A DNA stretch of 64,000 nt from Methylotenera_A sp040387035 (GTDB lineage: Bacteria; Pseudomonadota; Gammaproteobacteria; Burkholderiales; Methylophilaceae), in assembly GCA_040387035.1 (NCBI GenBank), contig JAZKEN010000032.1, positions 1-64,000 of the forward strand, written 5' to 3'. A program made the position numbers and the translations under genes. Below are positions 17,287-26,712 of the stretch, in pieces (within the stretch, counting starts at the first letter, position 1; every line of letters begins with the position of its first letter). The notes under the pieces are model-generated. The model was not told where the DNA came from and made no database searches. It was given only the letters and a program-made list of their open reading frames with translations.

Positions 17287-18681
17287 CTATATCAAATAGT
17301 TGTGTAACCTGGCAAGGGTTTCTCTTTGCCCCAGCAAGGCCATTACCTGGTCGATACTAGGCGATTGCGCAATGCCGGTTAACATGACACGTAAAGGCAT
17401 GGCCACCTTGGGAAACTTAAGCTGGTTTTCGGCCACCACTGCGTTAATCGCAGCATGAATGGCTTCTGCATTCCAATCGATTACGGCTAGCTTTTCACTC
17501 AGCGCTTTAATCACCGGCACGATTTCTGCGGTGACATGTTTTTCAGCATCCGCTGCATTGGCTTGCGGCAGTGCATAAAAATAAGCGATTTCACCGGCCA
17601 ATTGATTTAAATTATTAGCGCGCTCACGGTACAAACCCAACACCGCTTTTAGATCCGGGTTGGCGGCTACATTCACATCCAGCTTAGCCAGACGCTGCGT
17701 TATATCTTGCGCAAGCGCATCCAGATTGGCTTCTTTAATATAGTGCGCGTTCAGCCAGTTTAGTTTTTCGGTATTAAATTGCGCAGCCGATGGCGTGATA
17801 TGGTCCAAATCAAACCATTCGCAAAATTGCTGCATATTAAAGATTTCCGCATCGCCACGACTCCAGCCAAGGCGCGCCAGGTAGTTTAAAACCGCTTCTT
17901 TCAAGTAGCCATCTTGATGGTATTGCATCACACTCACAGCGCCATGGCGTTTGGATAGCTTCTGGCCATCGTCACCCAATATCATGGATAAATGTGCGTA
18001 CTGTGGCAAGGTTGCGCCCAGCGCATTGAGCATATTGATTTGACGCGGTGTGTTATTGACATGGTCATCGCCGCGGATTACCTGCGTGATGCCCATCTCA
18101 AAATCATCTACCACCACGCAAAAATTATAGGTAGGCGTGCCGTCGCCGCGCGCAATAATCAAATCATCCAACTCAGCATTGGCGATTTCAATGCGGCCTT
18201 TAACCAGGTCATCCCAAGCCACAACGCCTGTTTGCGGATTTTTAAAACGCACCACCGGTGCAATATCAGCTGGAATGGCTGGCAAAGTTTTTCCTGGTTC
18301 CGGGCGCCATTTTCCATCATAGCGTGGCTTTAAGCCTTGCTGCATCTGGCTTTCGCGCAATATTTCCAATTCTTCTTTACTGCTGTAGCAGTAATACGCC
18401 GTGCCTTTATCCAGCATGCCTTGAAGTACTTTTTTATAGGTATCCATGCGCTGCATCTGGTAAAACGGGCCTTCGTCGTAATCCAAGCCCAACCAATGCA
18501 TGCCGTCTAATATTGCCTGCACGGCTTCTGGTGTACTGCGCTCTACGTCGGTGTCTTCAATGCGCAAGATAAATTGGCCTGCATTCTTCTTGGCATAAGC
18601 CCAAGAAAACAGCGCAGTGCGTGCGCCGCCAATATGTAAAAAACCGGTTGGGCTAGGGGCAAATCGGGTACGAACGGTCAT
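17287..18681 (-). CDS. gltX: Glutamate--tRNA ligase
   Basis: This class I aminoacyl-tRNA synthetase charges tRNA-Glu. The 464-residue protein has the HIGH-like LHIGGARTA (15-23) and the KMSKS-like KLSKR (241-245), with RGDDHVNNTPRQ in the active site and a helical anticodon-binding C-terminus. The length is normal for the discriminating bacterial enzyme. It stands alone: 184 bases separate it from hfq, and it diverges from the 18860 gene across an AT-rich intergenic region. Confidence 0.97.
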   Translation of the reverse strand: MTVRTRFAPSPTGFLHIGGARTALFSWAYAKKNAGQFILRIEDTDVERSTPEAVQAILDGMHWLGLDYDEGPFYQMQRMDTYKKVLQGMLDKGTAYYCYSSKEELEILRESQMQQGLKPRYDGKWRPEPGKTLPAIPADIAPVVRFKNPQTGVVAWDDLVKGRIEIANAELDDLIIARGDGTPTYNFCVVVDDFEMGITQVIRGDDHVNNTPRQINMLNALGATLPQYAHLSMILGDDGQKLSKRHGAVSVMQYHQDGYLKEAVLNYLARLGWSRGDAEIFNMQQFCEWFDLDHITPSAAQFNTEKLNWLNAHYIKEANLDALAQDITQRLAKLDVNVAANPDLKAVLGLYRERANNLNQLAGEIAYFYALPQANAADAEKHVTAEIVPVIKALSEKLAVIDWNAEAIHAAINAVVAENQLKFPKVAMPLRVMLTGIAQSPSIDQVMALLGQRETLARLHNYLI

Positions 18682-18859
18682 GTATAAAATGGCTTAATTT
18701 AAAAACAACATTCTACCATGTCCGGTAATTGTTGATTTTGCTAATCTTTGTGCACAAAACAATAAAATAAATCTTGATTATTCAATGATTTATTATTATA
18801 TTTTAATTAAATAAATTAAATAAATGTTGCAACCATAAAATATTATTTGCTTAAATTAG
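18682..18859. promoter_or_regulatory. AT-rich divergent intergenic region between gltX and the PilZ-like gene
   Basis: These 178 bases are strikingly AT-rich, especially 18760-18850 (runs such as TTATTATTATATTTTAATTAAATAAATTAAATAAA). They must hold the promoters of both flanking genes. I see no clear operator or RNA gene. The A/T content suggests an intrinsically curved or nucleoid-protein-bound region. Confidence 0.5.
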
Positions 18860-20527
18860 ATGAAAAATATTATTCAACAAATTTTCGGTAATGCCCTGGC
18901 TAAAAAATCGCACGCCCAATTTGCCTGGGTGGACGATATCGCAGACATGGATGACTTGGTTGCCTTAAAATTTTGCCACCAGCATTTGGCCATCATCATC
19001 GCGCAGATGCAATCTGACGAAGCCTTTGATTACAAAGCAGTATTAGACCTATTAATCCAATTGGAAGACCTTAATTTTGCCCGCCTAGAAAAATTATCGT
19101 CTCAATTTGTGCATGTTGAAACGCTTAAGCCTGAGATTGAAATCAATATCTCCGAAACGTGTTACAACTACTGCCGGCAATCGTATATTGCACACCTCAA
19201 AGTAATTGAAAAGGTCAGCAATCCCAGCAAATTCAAACTGGAAGGCAATATGCCTATCATCATTATTGCCAGGGCCGTTTACGCGGCGGCGCATATGATG
19301 AAATGGCGCATGTATACCCAGGCAAACCCTCCTACCAAAATGTGGCTGCAGCTGTATACGCTGTACCGCATTGCCAACCAGCAAGGCTTGTTAACATTGC
19401 CAATTGAGCTGTTTGAGCTGGCACCCACCACAACCTTGTCTGCTTATTTTATCCAGATATTCATGCTGGGAAATTTAGTACAGGAAAACTTGCACAAGCA
19501 GCAAGTGGATATCGCCTATCGCGTATTAACACACTGGTTAACGCGCGCGCACATCAGCAAACATTACACGCCTGAGCAATATTTATTTTTTGTGGATCTA
19601 GAAAGAGATTCGCCGGCCAAACGCATGCGTAATTTCGAGCCCAATGAGCAATGTCGTTATTGGGAGCTGGACGAACTGGAAAAACAATTGAAAGTCGGCA
19701 TAACGGTATCGGATCGCGGCGAAATACCTGAAAGCCTGATGGGTGCCAAAATTGATAATGTGGTCAAGTTAAACGACACGCTCAATATTATGCTTTCAGA
19801 ATGGACCAAAACCAATTACGTGAGGCAGCGTCGCAGAGAGCAGCGCCATGCCACCTCAAAAACGGCCAAAGTGACTGCCGGCATCAGCAATATTTGCAAT
19901 CAGGTCTACCACGCCAACCAGGTCAGCAGCGGACTGCGCTTGTCCAAAGACGGTAAATCATTCGATCAGCGCATGCAAACACGCCCGGCTATCACGCAGC
20001 TGGGCAGCATATCCATCAATAGTGCTTCATTGGATACCTGGATTATCACGGATGAAAGCCCGCATGGCCTGGGTACCAGGGTGAATAAATACGCCAATAT
20101 CTTGGCCAGGCCAGATAAGTTAATCGGCTTGATGGTGGATGAAGACCCTAACCAGCTTATCATTGGCATTATTCGCGGCGTAAAACCCACAACAGGCAAT
20201 CAACTGAAAGTGGGCATAGAAATCATGTCGCAACACCCTAACTGGGTACAATTACGCCAGTTAAGCAGCCAGGAAATGTTTTCAGACACGGTTTCAACCC
20301 TGACAGATAGCCCTGATGAGGTCAGGATGGACACGGGTTTGTTTGCTGGCATCTATATGCCGATCGAAGCAGGCATATCCAGTGTGTCGTCACTGCTTAT
20401 ACCAAAATCACACTTTCGCCCCAATACCAGCTATGCAGTCAGCATTGCAGATTCATACAAACGAGCCATGCTAGGTGAACCTATCGAATCGCGTGATGAC
20501 TGGGTTAAGGTGGCGTTTCCGTTTTAA
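18860..20527 (+). CDS. Uncharacterised protein with a possible degenerate PilZ (c-di-GMP-binding) domain
   Basis: I do not recognise this 555-residue cytoplasmic protein by name. Residues 1-300 look all-helical, without signal peptide or membrane segment. From about 320 the sequence becomes strand-rich. It has RRREQR (324-329), fitting the RxxxR half of the c-di-GMP site, and DESPHG (398-403), fitting DxSxxG, followed by strands as in PilZ barrels. The spacing between the two motifs (about 68 residues) is far longer than usual, so an insertion would be needed. A second beta-rich part (about 480-530) follows. It is transcribed alone from an AT-rich region and ends at a hairpin terminator. The PilZ reading is inference. 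Confidence 0.6.
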   Translation: MKNIIQQIFGNALAKKSHAQFAWVDDIADMDDLVALKFCHQHLAIIIAQMQSDEAFDYKAVLDLLIQLEDLNFARLEKLSSQFVHVETLKPEIEINISETCYNYCRQSYIAHLKVIEKVSNPSKFKLEGNMPIIIIARAVYAAAHMMKWRMYTQANPPTKMWLQLYTLYRIANQQGLLTLPIELFELAPTTTLSAYFIQIFMLGNLVQENLHKQQVDIAYRVLTHWLTRAHISKHYTPEQYLFFVDLERDSPAKRMRNFEPNEQCRYWELDELEKQLKVGITVSDRGEIPESLMGAKIDNVVKLNDTLNIMLSEWTKTNYVRQRRREQRHATSKTAKVTAGISNICNQVYHANQVSSGLRLSKDGKSFDQRMQTRPAITQLGSISINSASLDTWIITDESPHGLGTRVNKYANILARPDKLIGLMVDEDPNQLIIGIIRGVKPTTGNQLKVGIEIMSQHPNWVQLRQLSSQEMFSDTVSTLTDSPDEVRMDTGLFAGIYMPIEAGISSVSSLLIPKSHFRPNTSYAVSIADSYKRAMLGEPIESRDDWVKVAFPF

Positions 20528-20542
20528 AGTTTTGCCTGCAAA

Positions 20543-20582
20543 AGCCAGGCGCGAGTAAAGTACAAGTGCCTGGCTATTTTTA
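20543..20582 (+). terminator. Stem-loop terminator after the PilZ-like gene
   Basis: AGCCAGGC at 20543-20550 pairs perfectly with GCCTGGCT at 20568-20575 across a 17-base loop, followed by ATTTTTA on the plus strand. It lies 16 bases after the plus-strand stop and just before the stop of the converging outer-membrane factor gene, so it may serve both. Confidence 0.75.
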
Positions 20583-20585
20583 CCA

Positions 20586-22106
20586 TCAATTAGCTTTAGT
20601 GGCTACTGATTCGGTTTTTGAACTTTCTGCATTAGAAGATGCTGGCTTGGTTTCTAACTGGCCCGGTTCACGCCAATCACCACCCAGCACTTTAAATAAC
20701 TCCACACTGGCCAAGCTGGTGGCTTGTCTTGCCTGCACATTGGCTAAAGCCGCATCGTTATACACGCGTTGCGCATCCAGCACTTCCAGATAGGCAGAGT
20801 AGCCTGCTTTATAGCGATTTTCGGCTACCGCAAGTGCTTTCTTCGCAGAAGCCTCACTGGCCGCCAGGCTTTGTTCACGCTCTACGTTCAAACGGCGTGT
20901 GACCAGCGCATCATTGACTTCCCTAAAAGCATTTTGAATCGTGGTTTGATATTGCGCCAAGGCCTGCTTTTGCCTTGCAGTTGCCTGCTCAACCCTGGCT
21001 TTACGTTTGCCCGAATCAAAAATTGGTAAATCCAGGCCCAGGCCCAGACTCCATATACGTGCGCCCGATTTCAATATATTACCCAACTCCAGGCTTTCGC
21101 CACCGTAGTTACCGGTAAGGCTAATACTGGGATACAAAGCCGCTTTTGCAATGCCGATTTGCGCATTTTCAGCGATCAACGTCTGCTCTGCCTGACGGAT
21201 ATCAGGACGGTTCTCCAGCAAGGCAGAAGGCAATCCCGCTGGTGGAGTCGGCGGTACAGGTAGTGTGCGAATATCGGCTTGATTGACTTCATCCAGTTTC
21301 AAATCCAGCACACCGGTTAATACCGCAAGCTGATGCAAGCTTAAAGCGCGTAAACGGTTCAACTCGATCAGTTGCGCGTTTAAATTGCTCACAGCCACTT
21401 CAGCCTGGCTCACTTCCAAGCTGCTGGCGATACCGCCATCCAGCCTGCGCTGTGTCAATTTAAGCGATTCATCGCGGCTGCGCAGGTTATCTTTAGTGAC
21501 GGCAATTTGTGCCTCAATACCGCGCAATTGCAAATAGTTACTGCTGACCAGGCCGATTAATGAAAGCTCGACCGTTTGTTTTGAATAGCGCGAAGCCAAA
21601 GCATTGGCGGTAGCCGCTTCTTTAGCGCGCCTGACTTTACCCCAAAAATCCAGCTCATAATTGGTGTTAAAGCCAAACGTATAATTGTTACGGATAGGCG
21701 CAATAAAGACCGGGAAAGCGCCCAGCTCAGTCACCTTGGTGCGTGTTGCACCAGCAGAAAAATTTACTTCCGGAAACAGTGACGCACCCACTTCGCGCAT
21801 GCTGGCATCGGCTTCTTCAATACGTGCCACCGCCAATTGAATGTCGGTATTGTTTTTTAAACTTAACTCAACCAACTCATTCAATTTGGCGTCCTGGTAA
21901 TGTTTCCACCAGGCTTTAGTGGCTGCATTCTCTGCAGGATTGGCTGTATCGGCCACTGGCTCACTAAACTTTTGCGGCAAGTTAAACACCTGGCGCAAAT
22001 AATCAGGCCCTATCGATTGGCAGCCACTTAACAAAGCGGCAGTAACGGCCATAGAAATAAGCTTCACGTTGATGGTATTTTTTATTGAGTTTCTATACTG
22101 CATCAT
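20586..22106 (-). CDS. RND efflux outer-membrane factor (NodT/OprM family lipoprotein)
   Basis: This is the TolC-like channel of the tripartite drug efflux system encoded with the next two genes. The 506-residue protein has a lipoprotein signal with lipobox LLSGC (about 25-29), then the OEP repeats: IGPDY at the mature start, ARIEEADASMREV, and the late EVLDAQRVYNDAALANVQAR typical of the second OEP half. The C-terminal tail (after about 470) is Ser/Glu-rich. Its ATG overlaps the stop of the inner-membrane pump gene by 4 bases, so the three genes are one operon under the divergent TetR gene. Confidence 0.93.
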   Translation of the reverse strand: MMQYRNSIKNTINVKLISMAVTAALLSGCQSIGPDYLRQVFNLPQKFSEPVADTANPAENAATKAWWKHYQDAKLNELVELSLKNNTDIQLAVARIEEADASMREVGASLFPEVNFSAGATRTKVTELGAFPVFIAPIRNNYTFGFNTNYELDFWGKVRRAKEAATANALASRYSKQTVELSLIGLVSSNYLQLRGIEAQIAVTKDNLRSRDESLKLTQRRLDGGIASSLEVSQAEVAVSNLNAQLIELNRLRALSLHQLAVLTGVLDLKLDEVNQADIRTLPVPPTPPAGLPSALLENRPDIRQAEQTLIAENAQIGIAKAALYPSISLTGNYGGESLELGNILKSGARIWSLGLGLDLPIFDSGKRKARVEQATARQKQALAQYQTTIQNAFREVNDALVTRRLNVEREQSLAASEASAKKALAVAENRYKAGYSAYLEVLDAQRVYNDAALANVQARQATSLASVELFKVLGGDWREPGQLETKPASSNAESSKTESVATKAN

Positions 22107-25100
22107 ACTGTTTCCTTAGAGTGATCTATTTCTGGCACCAGGCCTTTATCATGATGCTTTCTATCCACATGGGTGTTGCTTAACCAGGTAAAGAATAGCG
22201 GAATAAAAATGGTGGCCACAAAAGTCGCTAATATCATGCCGCCGAATACGCCTGTACCCATACTGCGACGCGCTGCTGCACCGGCACCGGTTGCAATCAC
22301 CAAAGGCACGATACCAAGCACGAACGCCATAGATGTCATCACAATCGGCCTAAAGCGCATTCTTGCCGCTTCCAGCGCCGCTTGGGCCACTGGCATACCC
22401 TCTTCCATTTTTTGACTGGCAAATTCCACAATCAGAATCGCATTTTTCGCCGCCAGACCGACCAAGGTAATCAAACCGATCTGGAAGTAGATATCATTAG
22501 GCATGCCACGCATCAGCACCGCCAGCAAAGCACCGGCTAAAGCAAACGGTACCGCCATAATCACCGCTAACGGCAAGGCCCAAGTTTCAAACTGCGCCGC
22601 CAGAATCAAGAACACCATAATAATGGCAAAACCGAAAGCAAATATCGCGGCTGAGCCTGTACGTTTTTCTTGATAAGCCTGGCCTGTCCAGGCGATTTGG
22701 TAACCATCCGGCAAGTTTTCAGCAGCGATTTTTTCTACCATGGCAATCGCGTCGCCAGAGCTGATGCCTGTGGCACCGCCGCCAAGTACTTTGGCAGAAA
22801 GCAAACCGTTATAACGCTCTAATTGCTCAGCACCGACAATATTGCTGACTTTACTTAAGGCTGAAAGTGGCACCATCTGCCCTGCGTTTGAGCGCACATA
22901 TACTTTGCCTAAGTCTTCTGCCTTCATGCGGTATTCAGCTTCGGCTTGCAGCTGCACACGGTAAGTACGGCCCGATTTATTAAAGTCGTTCACATACAGC
23001 GAACCCATGGTGCTTTGCAAGGTGGCATAGATATCGGCCACCGGCACGCCTTGTGAAATGGCTTTTGCTTCGTCTACCTCAACAAATAACTGTGGCACCG
23101 TCGGGCGGAAAAAGGAGTTGATGCCGGTTAACTTTGGCTCTTTACGTAAAGCGTCCATAAAGTTGTTCACCACGGCAGACAGGCGCATCGGGTCGGAATC
23201 ACTGCGGCTTTGAACATACACCTCAAAGCCTCCTGAGCTACCCAAACCCCTGATAGCAGGCGGATTAAAGGCAATTGCCATGCCATCCGGCTGTTGCGCG
23301 CCAATACCAAATAGTTTGCCAACAATCTCTTCAGCCGTGGTTTCACGCTCTGACCAATCGGTTAATCGCACAAACATGGTTGCCGCGCTGGTTTTATTAC
23401 CGCCACCAATCAAGTCAAAACCATTCACCGCAAACTCATGCGCAGCGGCTGGATCCTTGTGGATAGCCGCACGCACCGCTTCAGTGGTTTTGGTGGTACG
23501 GCTAAGTGTTGCGCCGTCCGGCATGATCACGGCCGAAATCACATAACCTTGATCCTCAGCCGGTACAAAGCTGCCTGGCACAATTCTCAACAAAACAACC
23601 ACAACCGCGATAATCGCCGCAAAGACCAGCGTACCGATAAATTTGTGGTGCAGGGTTAAATCCACGGTTGCCGAATAAAAATTGGTCAGCTTCTGGAAAC
23701 CACGATTAAATGGTTTGAAGAATGCGGATTCTTCATGTACCGATTTTAATAAAATGGCGCATAAAGCCGGCGTTAACGTTAATGCCACAATGCCTGAAAT
23801 CACCACGGCCACAGCCACTGTTACCGCAAACTGGCGATACATTTCACCCGCGATACCGCCCAGGAACGCCACCGGTACAAACACGGCGCACAGCACCAGT
23901 ACAATCGCGACCACAGCGCCGGAAACTTGCTCCATGGATTTAACGGCGGCCTTGATAGGCGACAGTTTTTCCTCGGACATCAAGCGCTCAACGTTTTCCA
24001 ACACCACAATCGCATCATCTACCACAATACCGATAGATAGCACCATCGCAAACAAGGTGAGTGTGTTAATTGAGAAGCCGAATATCCACAAACCGGCAAA
24101 TGTACCGATTAAAGAAATCGGCACTGCAATCAATGGAATTAGCGTAGCGCGCCAGCTTTGCAAGAACACAAACACAACCAGCACCACCAGCAGCATGGCT
24201 TCACCTAAAGTGATGACCACTTCTTCGATTGAAGATTTAACGAAATCGCTGGTGTCATAAGGCACTTCCCAATCCACGCCTTCAGGAAAGCGCTGTTTCA
24301 GCTCGGCCATTTTTTCCTTGATGGCTTGCGCGGTATCCAGCGCGTTAGCACCTGTTTGCAGGAAGATAGGAATACCAACGCCTGGCAAGCCATCCAGGGC
24401 GGTCCGCACGTTATAACTTTGTGAGCCTAATTCAATACGTGCCACATCTTTTAAATACAGTACGCCACGCGGGCCATCAGCGCGAATAATGATATTGCCG
24501 AACTCGTTTGGATCAACCAGGCGGCCTTTTGCCGTAACCGTATACACCAGCTGCTGTGAGCTGGGTGACGGTTCCTGGCCAATTTTACCCGCTGCGTACT
24601 GCGCATTTTGGGATTGAATAGCTGTCGCGATATCGGTTGTTGTAATACCCAGTTGCGCCATACGGTCTGGTTTTAACCAGATACGCATAGAGTAATCCTG
24701 CGCACCAAAGATAGTCGCATCACCCACGCCTTTAATGCGTTTAAGCTCATCCAACACGTTTAGCGTGCCGTAATTGCTTAAGTACAGCGGGTCATATTTG
24801 CGTTGTTTATCCGTTAGCATAATGACCAACAAGATGTCATTGGAACGTTTCTGTACGACCAAGCCGGTACGGCGCACCTCATCTGGCAAGCGCGGCAAGG
24901 CAATATTGACGCGGTTACTTACGTTAAATGTGGCCTGATTCACATCAGTACCCACTTCAAAAGTAGCGGTAATGGTCAAGGTGCCGCTAGAGTCGGCACT
25001 GGAGTTGAAATACAGCAAACCCTCAACACCGCTTAACTGCTCTTCAATCGGTGCTGCAACGGTTTTTGATAATGTGTCAGCACTGGCGCCTGGGTAAGTC

Positions 25101-25240
25101 GCTGTAATCAGCACGGTAGGCGGCGCAATTTGCGGATATTGCGCAATGGGTAGCTTTAATGCCGCCGCCAGGCCAGCCAACACAATAATGATGGACAAAA
25201 CGCTGGCAAAGATAGGCCGTGTAATAAAAAATTTGGTCAT
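22103..25240 (-). CDS. Multidrug efflux RND permease, AcrB/MexB type (HAE1)
   Basis: This inner-membrane proton-driven pump exports hydrophobic drugs. The 1045-residue protein has the N-terminal MTKFFITRPIFA signature of HAE1 pumps, twelve predicted membrane segments in two halves with large periplasmic loops, and the proton-relay pair D408-D409 in GIVVDDAIVVLENVER. No heavy-metal (HME) signature is present, in contrast with the 57285 pump. It lies between the adaptor and outer-membrane factor genes. The closest named families are AcrB, MexB and TtgB; the substrate range cannot be read from the sequence. Confidence 0.95.
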   Translation of the reverse strand: MTKFFITRPIFASVLSIIIVLAGLAAALKLPIAQYPQIAPPTVLITATYPGASADTLSKTVAAPIEEQLSGVEGLLYFNSSADSSGTLTITATFEVGTDVNQATFNVSNRVNIALPRLPDEVRRTGLVVQKRSNDILLVIMLTDKQRKYDPLYLSNYGTLNVLDELKRIKGVGDATIFGAQDYSMRIWLKPDRMAQLGITTTDIATAIQSQNAQYAAGKIGQEPSPSSQQLVYTVTAKGRLVDPNEFGNIIIRADGPRGVLYLKDVARIELGSQSYNVRTALDGLPGVGIPIFLQTGANALDTAQAIKEKMAELKQRFPEGVDWEVPYDTSDFVKSSIEEVVITLGEAMLLVVLVVFVFLQSWRATLIPLIAVPISLIGTFAGLWIFGFSINTLTLFAMVLSIGIVVDDAIVVLENVERLMSEEKLSPIKAAVKSMEQVSGAVVAIVLVLCAVFVPVAFLGGIAGEMYRQFAVTVAVAVVISGIVALTLTPALCAILLKSVHEESAFFKPFNRGFQKLTNFYSATVDLTLHHKFIGTLVFAAIIAVVVVLLRIVPGSFVPAEDQGYVISAVIMPDGATLSRTTKTTEAVRAAIHKDPAAAHEFAVNGFDLIGGGNKTSAATMFVRLTDWSERETTAEEIVGKLFGIGAQQPDGMAIAFNPPAIRGLGSSGGFEVYVQSRSDSDPMRLSAVVNNFMDALRKEPKLTGINSFFRPTVPQLFVEVDEAKAISQGVPVADIYATLQSTMGSLYVNDFNKSGRTYRVQLQAEAEYRMKAEDLGKVYVRSNAGQMVPLSALSKVSNIVGAEQLERYNGLLSAKVLGGGATGISSGDAIAMVEKIAAENLPDGYQIAWTGQAYQEKRTGSAAIFAFGFAIIMVFLILAAQFETWALPLAVIMAVPFALAGALLAVLMRGMPNDIYFQIGLITLVGLAAKNAILIVEFASQKMEEGMPVAQAALEAARMRFRPIVMTSMAFVLGIVPLVIATGAGAAARRSMGTGVFGGMILATFVATIFIPLFFTWLSNTHVDRKHHDKGLVPEIDHSKETV

Positions 25241-25281
25241 GTTTTTATCTGCTTAAATGTAAAGATTGGCCAATAATATGC

Positions 25282-26511
25282 TTAAGATTTAACGCTTGGC
25301 TTGGCCAGGGTTTTGGCTGCCGGTTTTGAAGCCGCAGCTGGCGCCTCAGTCGGTTGACCAAAAACCCGCGGCTCAACAATGGCATCCGGACGCACTTTGA
25401 TTAAATTATCAACAATGACTTTGTCGTTTTCATTCAAGCCTTTTAATATGATCCAATCTTTGCCATGCCACTCACCTACCGTCACCGGCCTGATCGTTGC
25501 CGCATTTTCAGCATTGATCACATAGACATATTTGCCTTGATCGCTGGTTAACACCGCTGTTTGCGGTACTAGAAATACGCCATCGCGCAAACCGGTCGTG
25601 ACGCGAGCACGCACGAACTGGCCTGGCAATAAGGCTTTATCCGCATTGTTAAAGGTGGCGCGCAGCTCTTGCGTACCTAATGTTGGGTTGATCTGATTGG
25701 CGGTAAAATTCAATTTGCCCTTTTGGCCATATTCGCTGCCGTCTGGCAATATCAAGGTGACATCACTTACCGTGTTGGGGTTAACACGCCCACCCAAACT
25801 GGCTAACTCACTCTCAGACAAACTAAAGCGCGCCCAAATCGGTGACAGTTGAACTATCGTTGTCAGCAAGCTGGTGTTGGCTGCCACCAGGGCACCTTCA
25901 GAAAACTGAAAACGCCCTGCAATACCGGAAACAGGTGCCGTCACCTGCGTGTAAGAAAGATTCAGCTCCGCTTCTTTAATATTGGCCTGCGCTTGCAACA
26001 TATCGGCTTGTGAAATGCTGACTTCAGAAGTGGCGTTATCGTATTCACGCTGGCTCACCGATTGCGTGGCAAGCAGCTCTTTTAAACGATTTGATTCGCG
26101 CGATGTCTGAGTGATACGGGCGCCTTGGCCCGCTGCTTGTGCTTTTGCCTGGCTCAAGGCAATTTGATAAGGCTCAGGGTCGATAATAAAAAGTACTTGC
26201 CCGGCTTTAACCGGCTCACCTTCTTCAAATAATTTTTTAAGGATAATGCCGCCCACACGCGGCCGGATTTCCACTTCTTTCGCACCTTCTGTTTGCGCAA
26301 CTGCTTCTACGCTCATCGGGACGGACGTTGAAGCAGCACTGATATAGCTTACAGGCATTGGCGGTGGCGCTGCTGGTGCGGCCTCTTCTTTTTTTCCACA
26401 TGCAACCAAGGTTGCAGCCACAAGTAGCGTGGCAACTAGCGCTGAAACTGAACCATTTATTTTTTTAGCATTTATTTTTTTAAATTGCGGCTGCTGCAGT
26501 AAAAAGTGCAT
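25282..26511 (-). CDS. RND efflux periplasmic adaptor (AcrA/MexA type lipoprotein)
   Basis: This membrane fusion protein bridges the pump and the outer-membrane channel. The 409-residue product has a lipoprotein signal with lipobox LVAC (about 35-38), a lipoyl-like half-motif (EVEIRPRVGGIILKKLFEEG), a helical hairpin (about 110-180) with YEQI-type repeats, then beta-barrel and membrane-proximal domains (VTVGEWHGKDWIILKGL). The C-terminal Ala/Pro/Lys tail is low complexity. It is the first gene of the pump operon and diverges from tetR; AGGG lies 9 bases before the ATG. Confidence 0.94.
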   Translation of the reverse strand: MHFLLQQPQFKKINAKKINGSVSALVATLLVAATLVACGKKEEAAPAAPPPMPVSYISAASTSVPMSVEAVAQTEGAKEVEIRPRVGGIILKKLFEEGEPVKAGQVLFIIDPEPYQIALSQAKAQAAGQGARITQTSRESNRLKELLATQSVSQREYDNATSEVSISQADMLQAQANIKEAELNLSYTQVTAPVSGIAGRFQFSEGALVAANTSLLTTIVQLSPIWARFSLSESELASLGGRVNPNTVSDVTLILPDGSEYGQKGKLNFTANQINPTLGTQELRATFNNADKALLPGQFVRARVTTGLRDGVFLVPQTAVLTSDQGKYVYVINAENAATIRPVTVGEWHGKDWIILKGLNENDKVIVDNLIKVRPDAIVEPRVFGQPTEAPAAASKPAAKTLAKPSVKS

Positions 26512-26578
26512 GATGATGACCCTGTAAATTAATTTTCATGATTATAAATAATGTATTTATAATGCTATTTGAGTTATA

Positions 26579-26604
26579 TTATATACAAACAAGAATGTAT
26601 GTAA
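26579..26604. promoter_or_regulatory. Palindromic operator, probably bound by the TetR regulator
   Basis: The sequence centred at 26591/26592 is an imperfect 26-base palindrome (9 of 13 positions match), with inner arms ATACA and TGTAT. TACAAACAA followed by GAATGTATGTA closely resembles the remembered operators of AcrR (E. coli) and TtgR (Pseudomonas putida). It lies between the divergent adaptor and tetR starts, about 68 and 108 bases from them, where one regulator could silence both promoters. Confidence 0.72.
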
Positions 26605-26712
26605 ACCGTTTTTTGAGTAAATCGTTGTAAATTTAGCATTTAGTATATCTACCTAAACTGCGCTTGTAACAGGCTAAATTTCAATACAATTTTAAGTTGA
26701 ACACAATAAATT

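Noticed and set aside
23682..24260. 192-codon open frame on the plus strand inside the RND pump gene
   Set aside because: Thr/Ile/Ala-rich composition typical of an antisense shadow of a membrane protein; no start signal and no recognisable domain.
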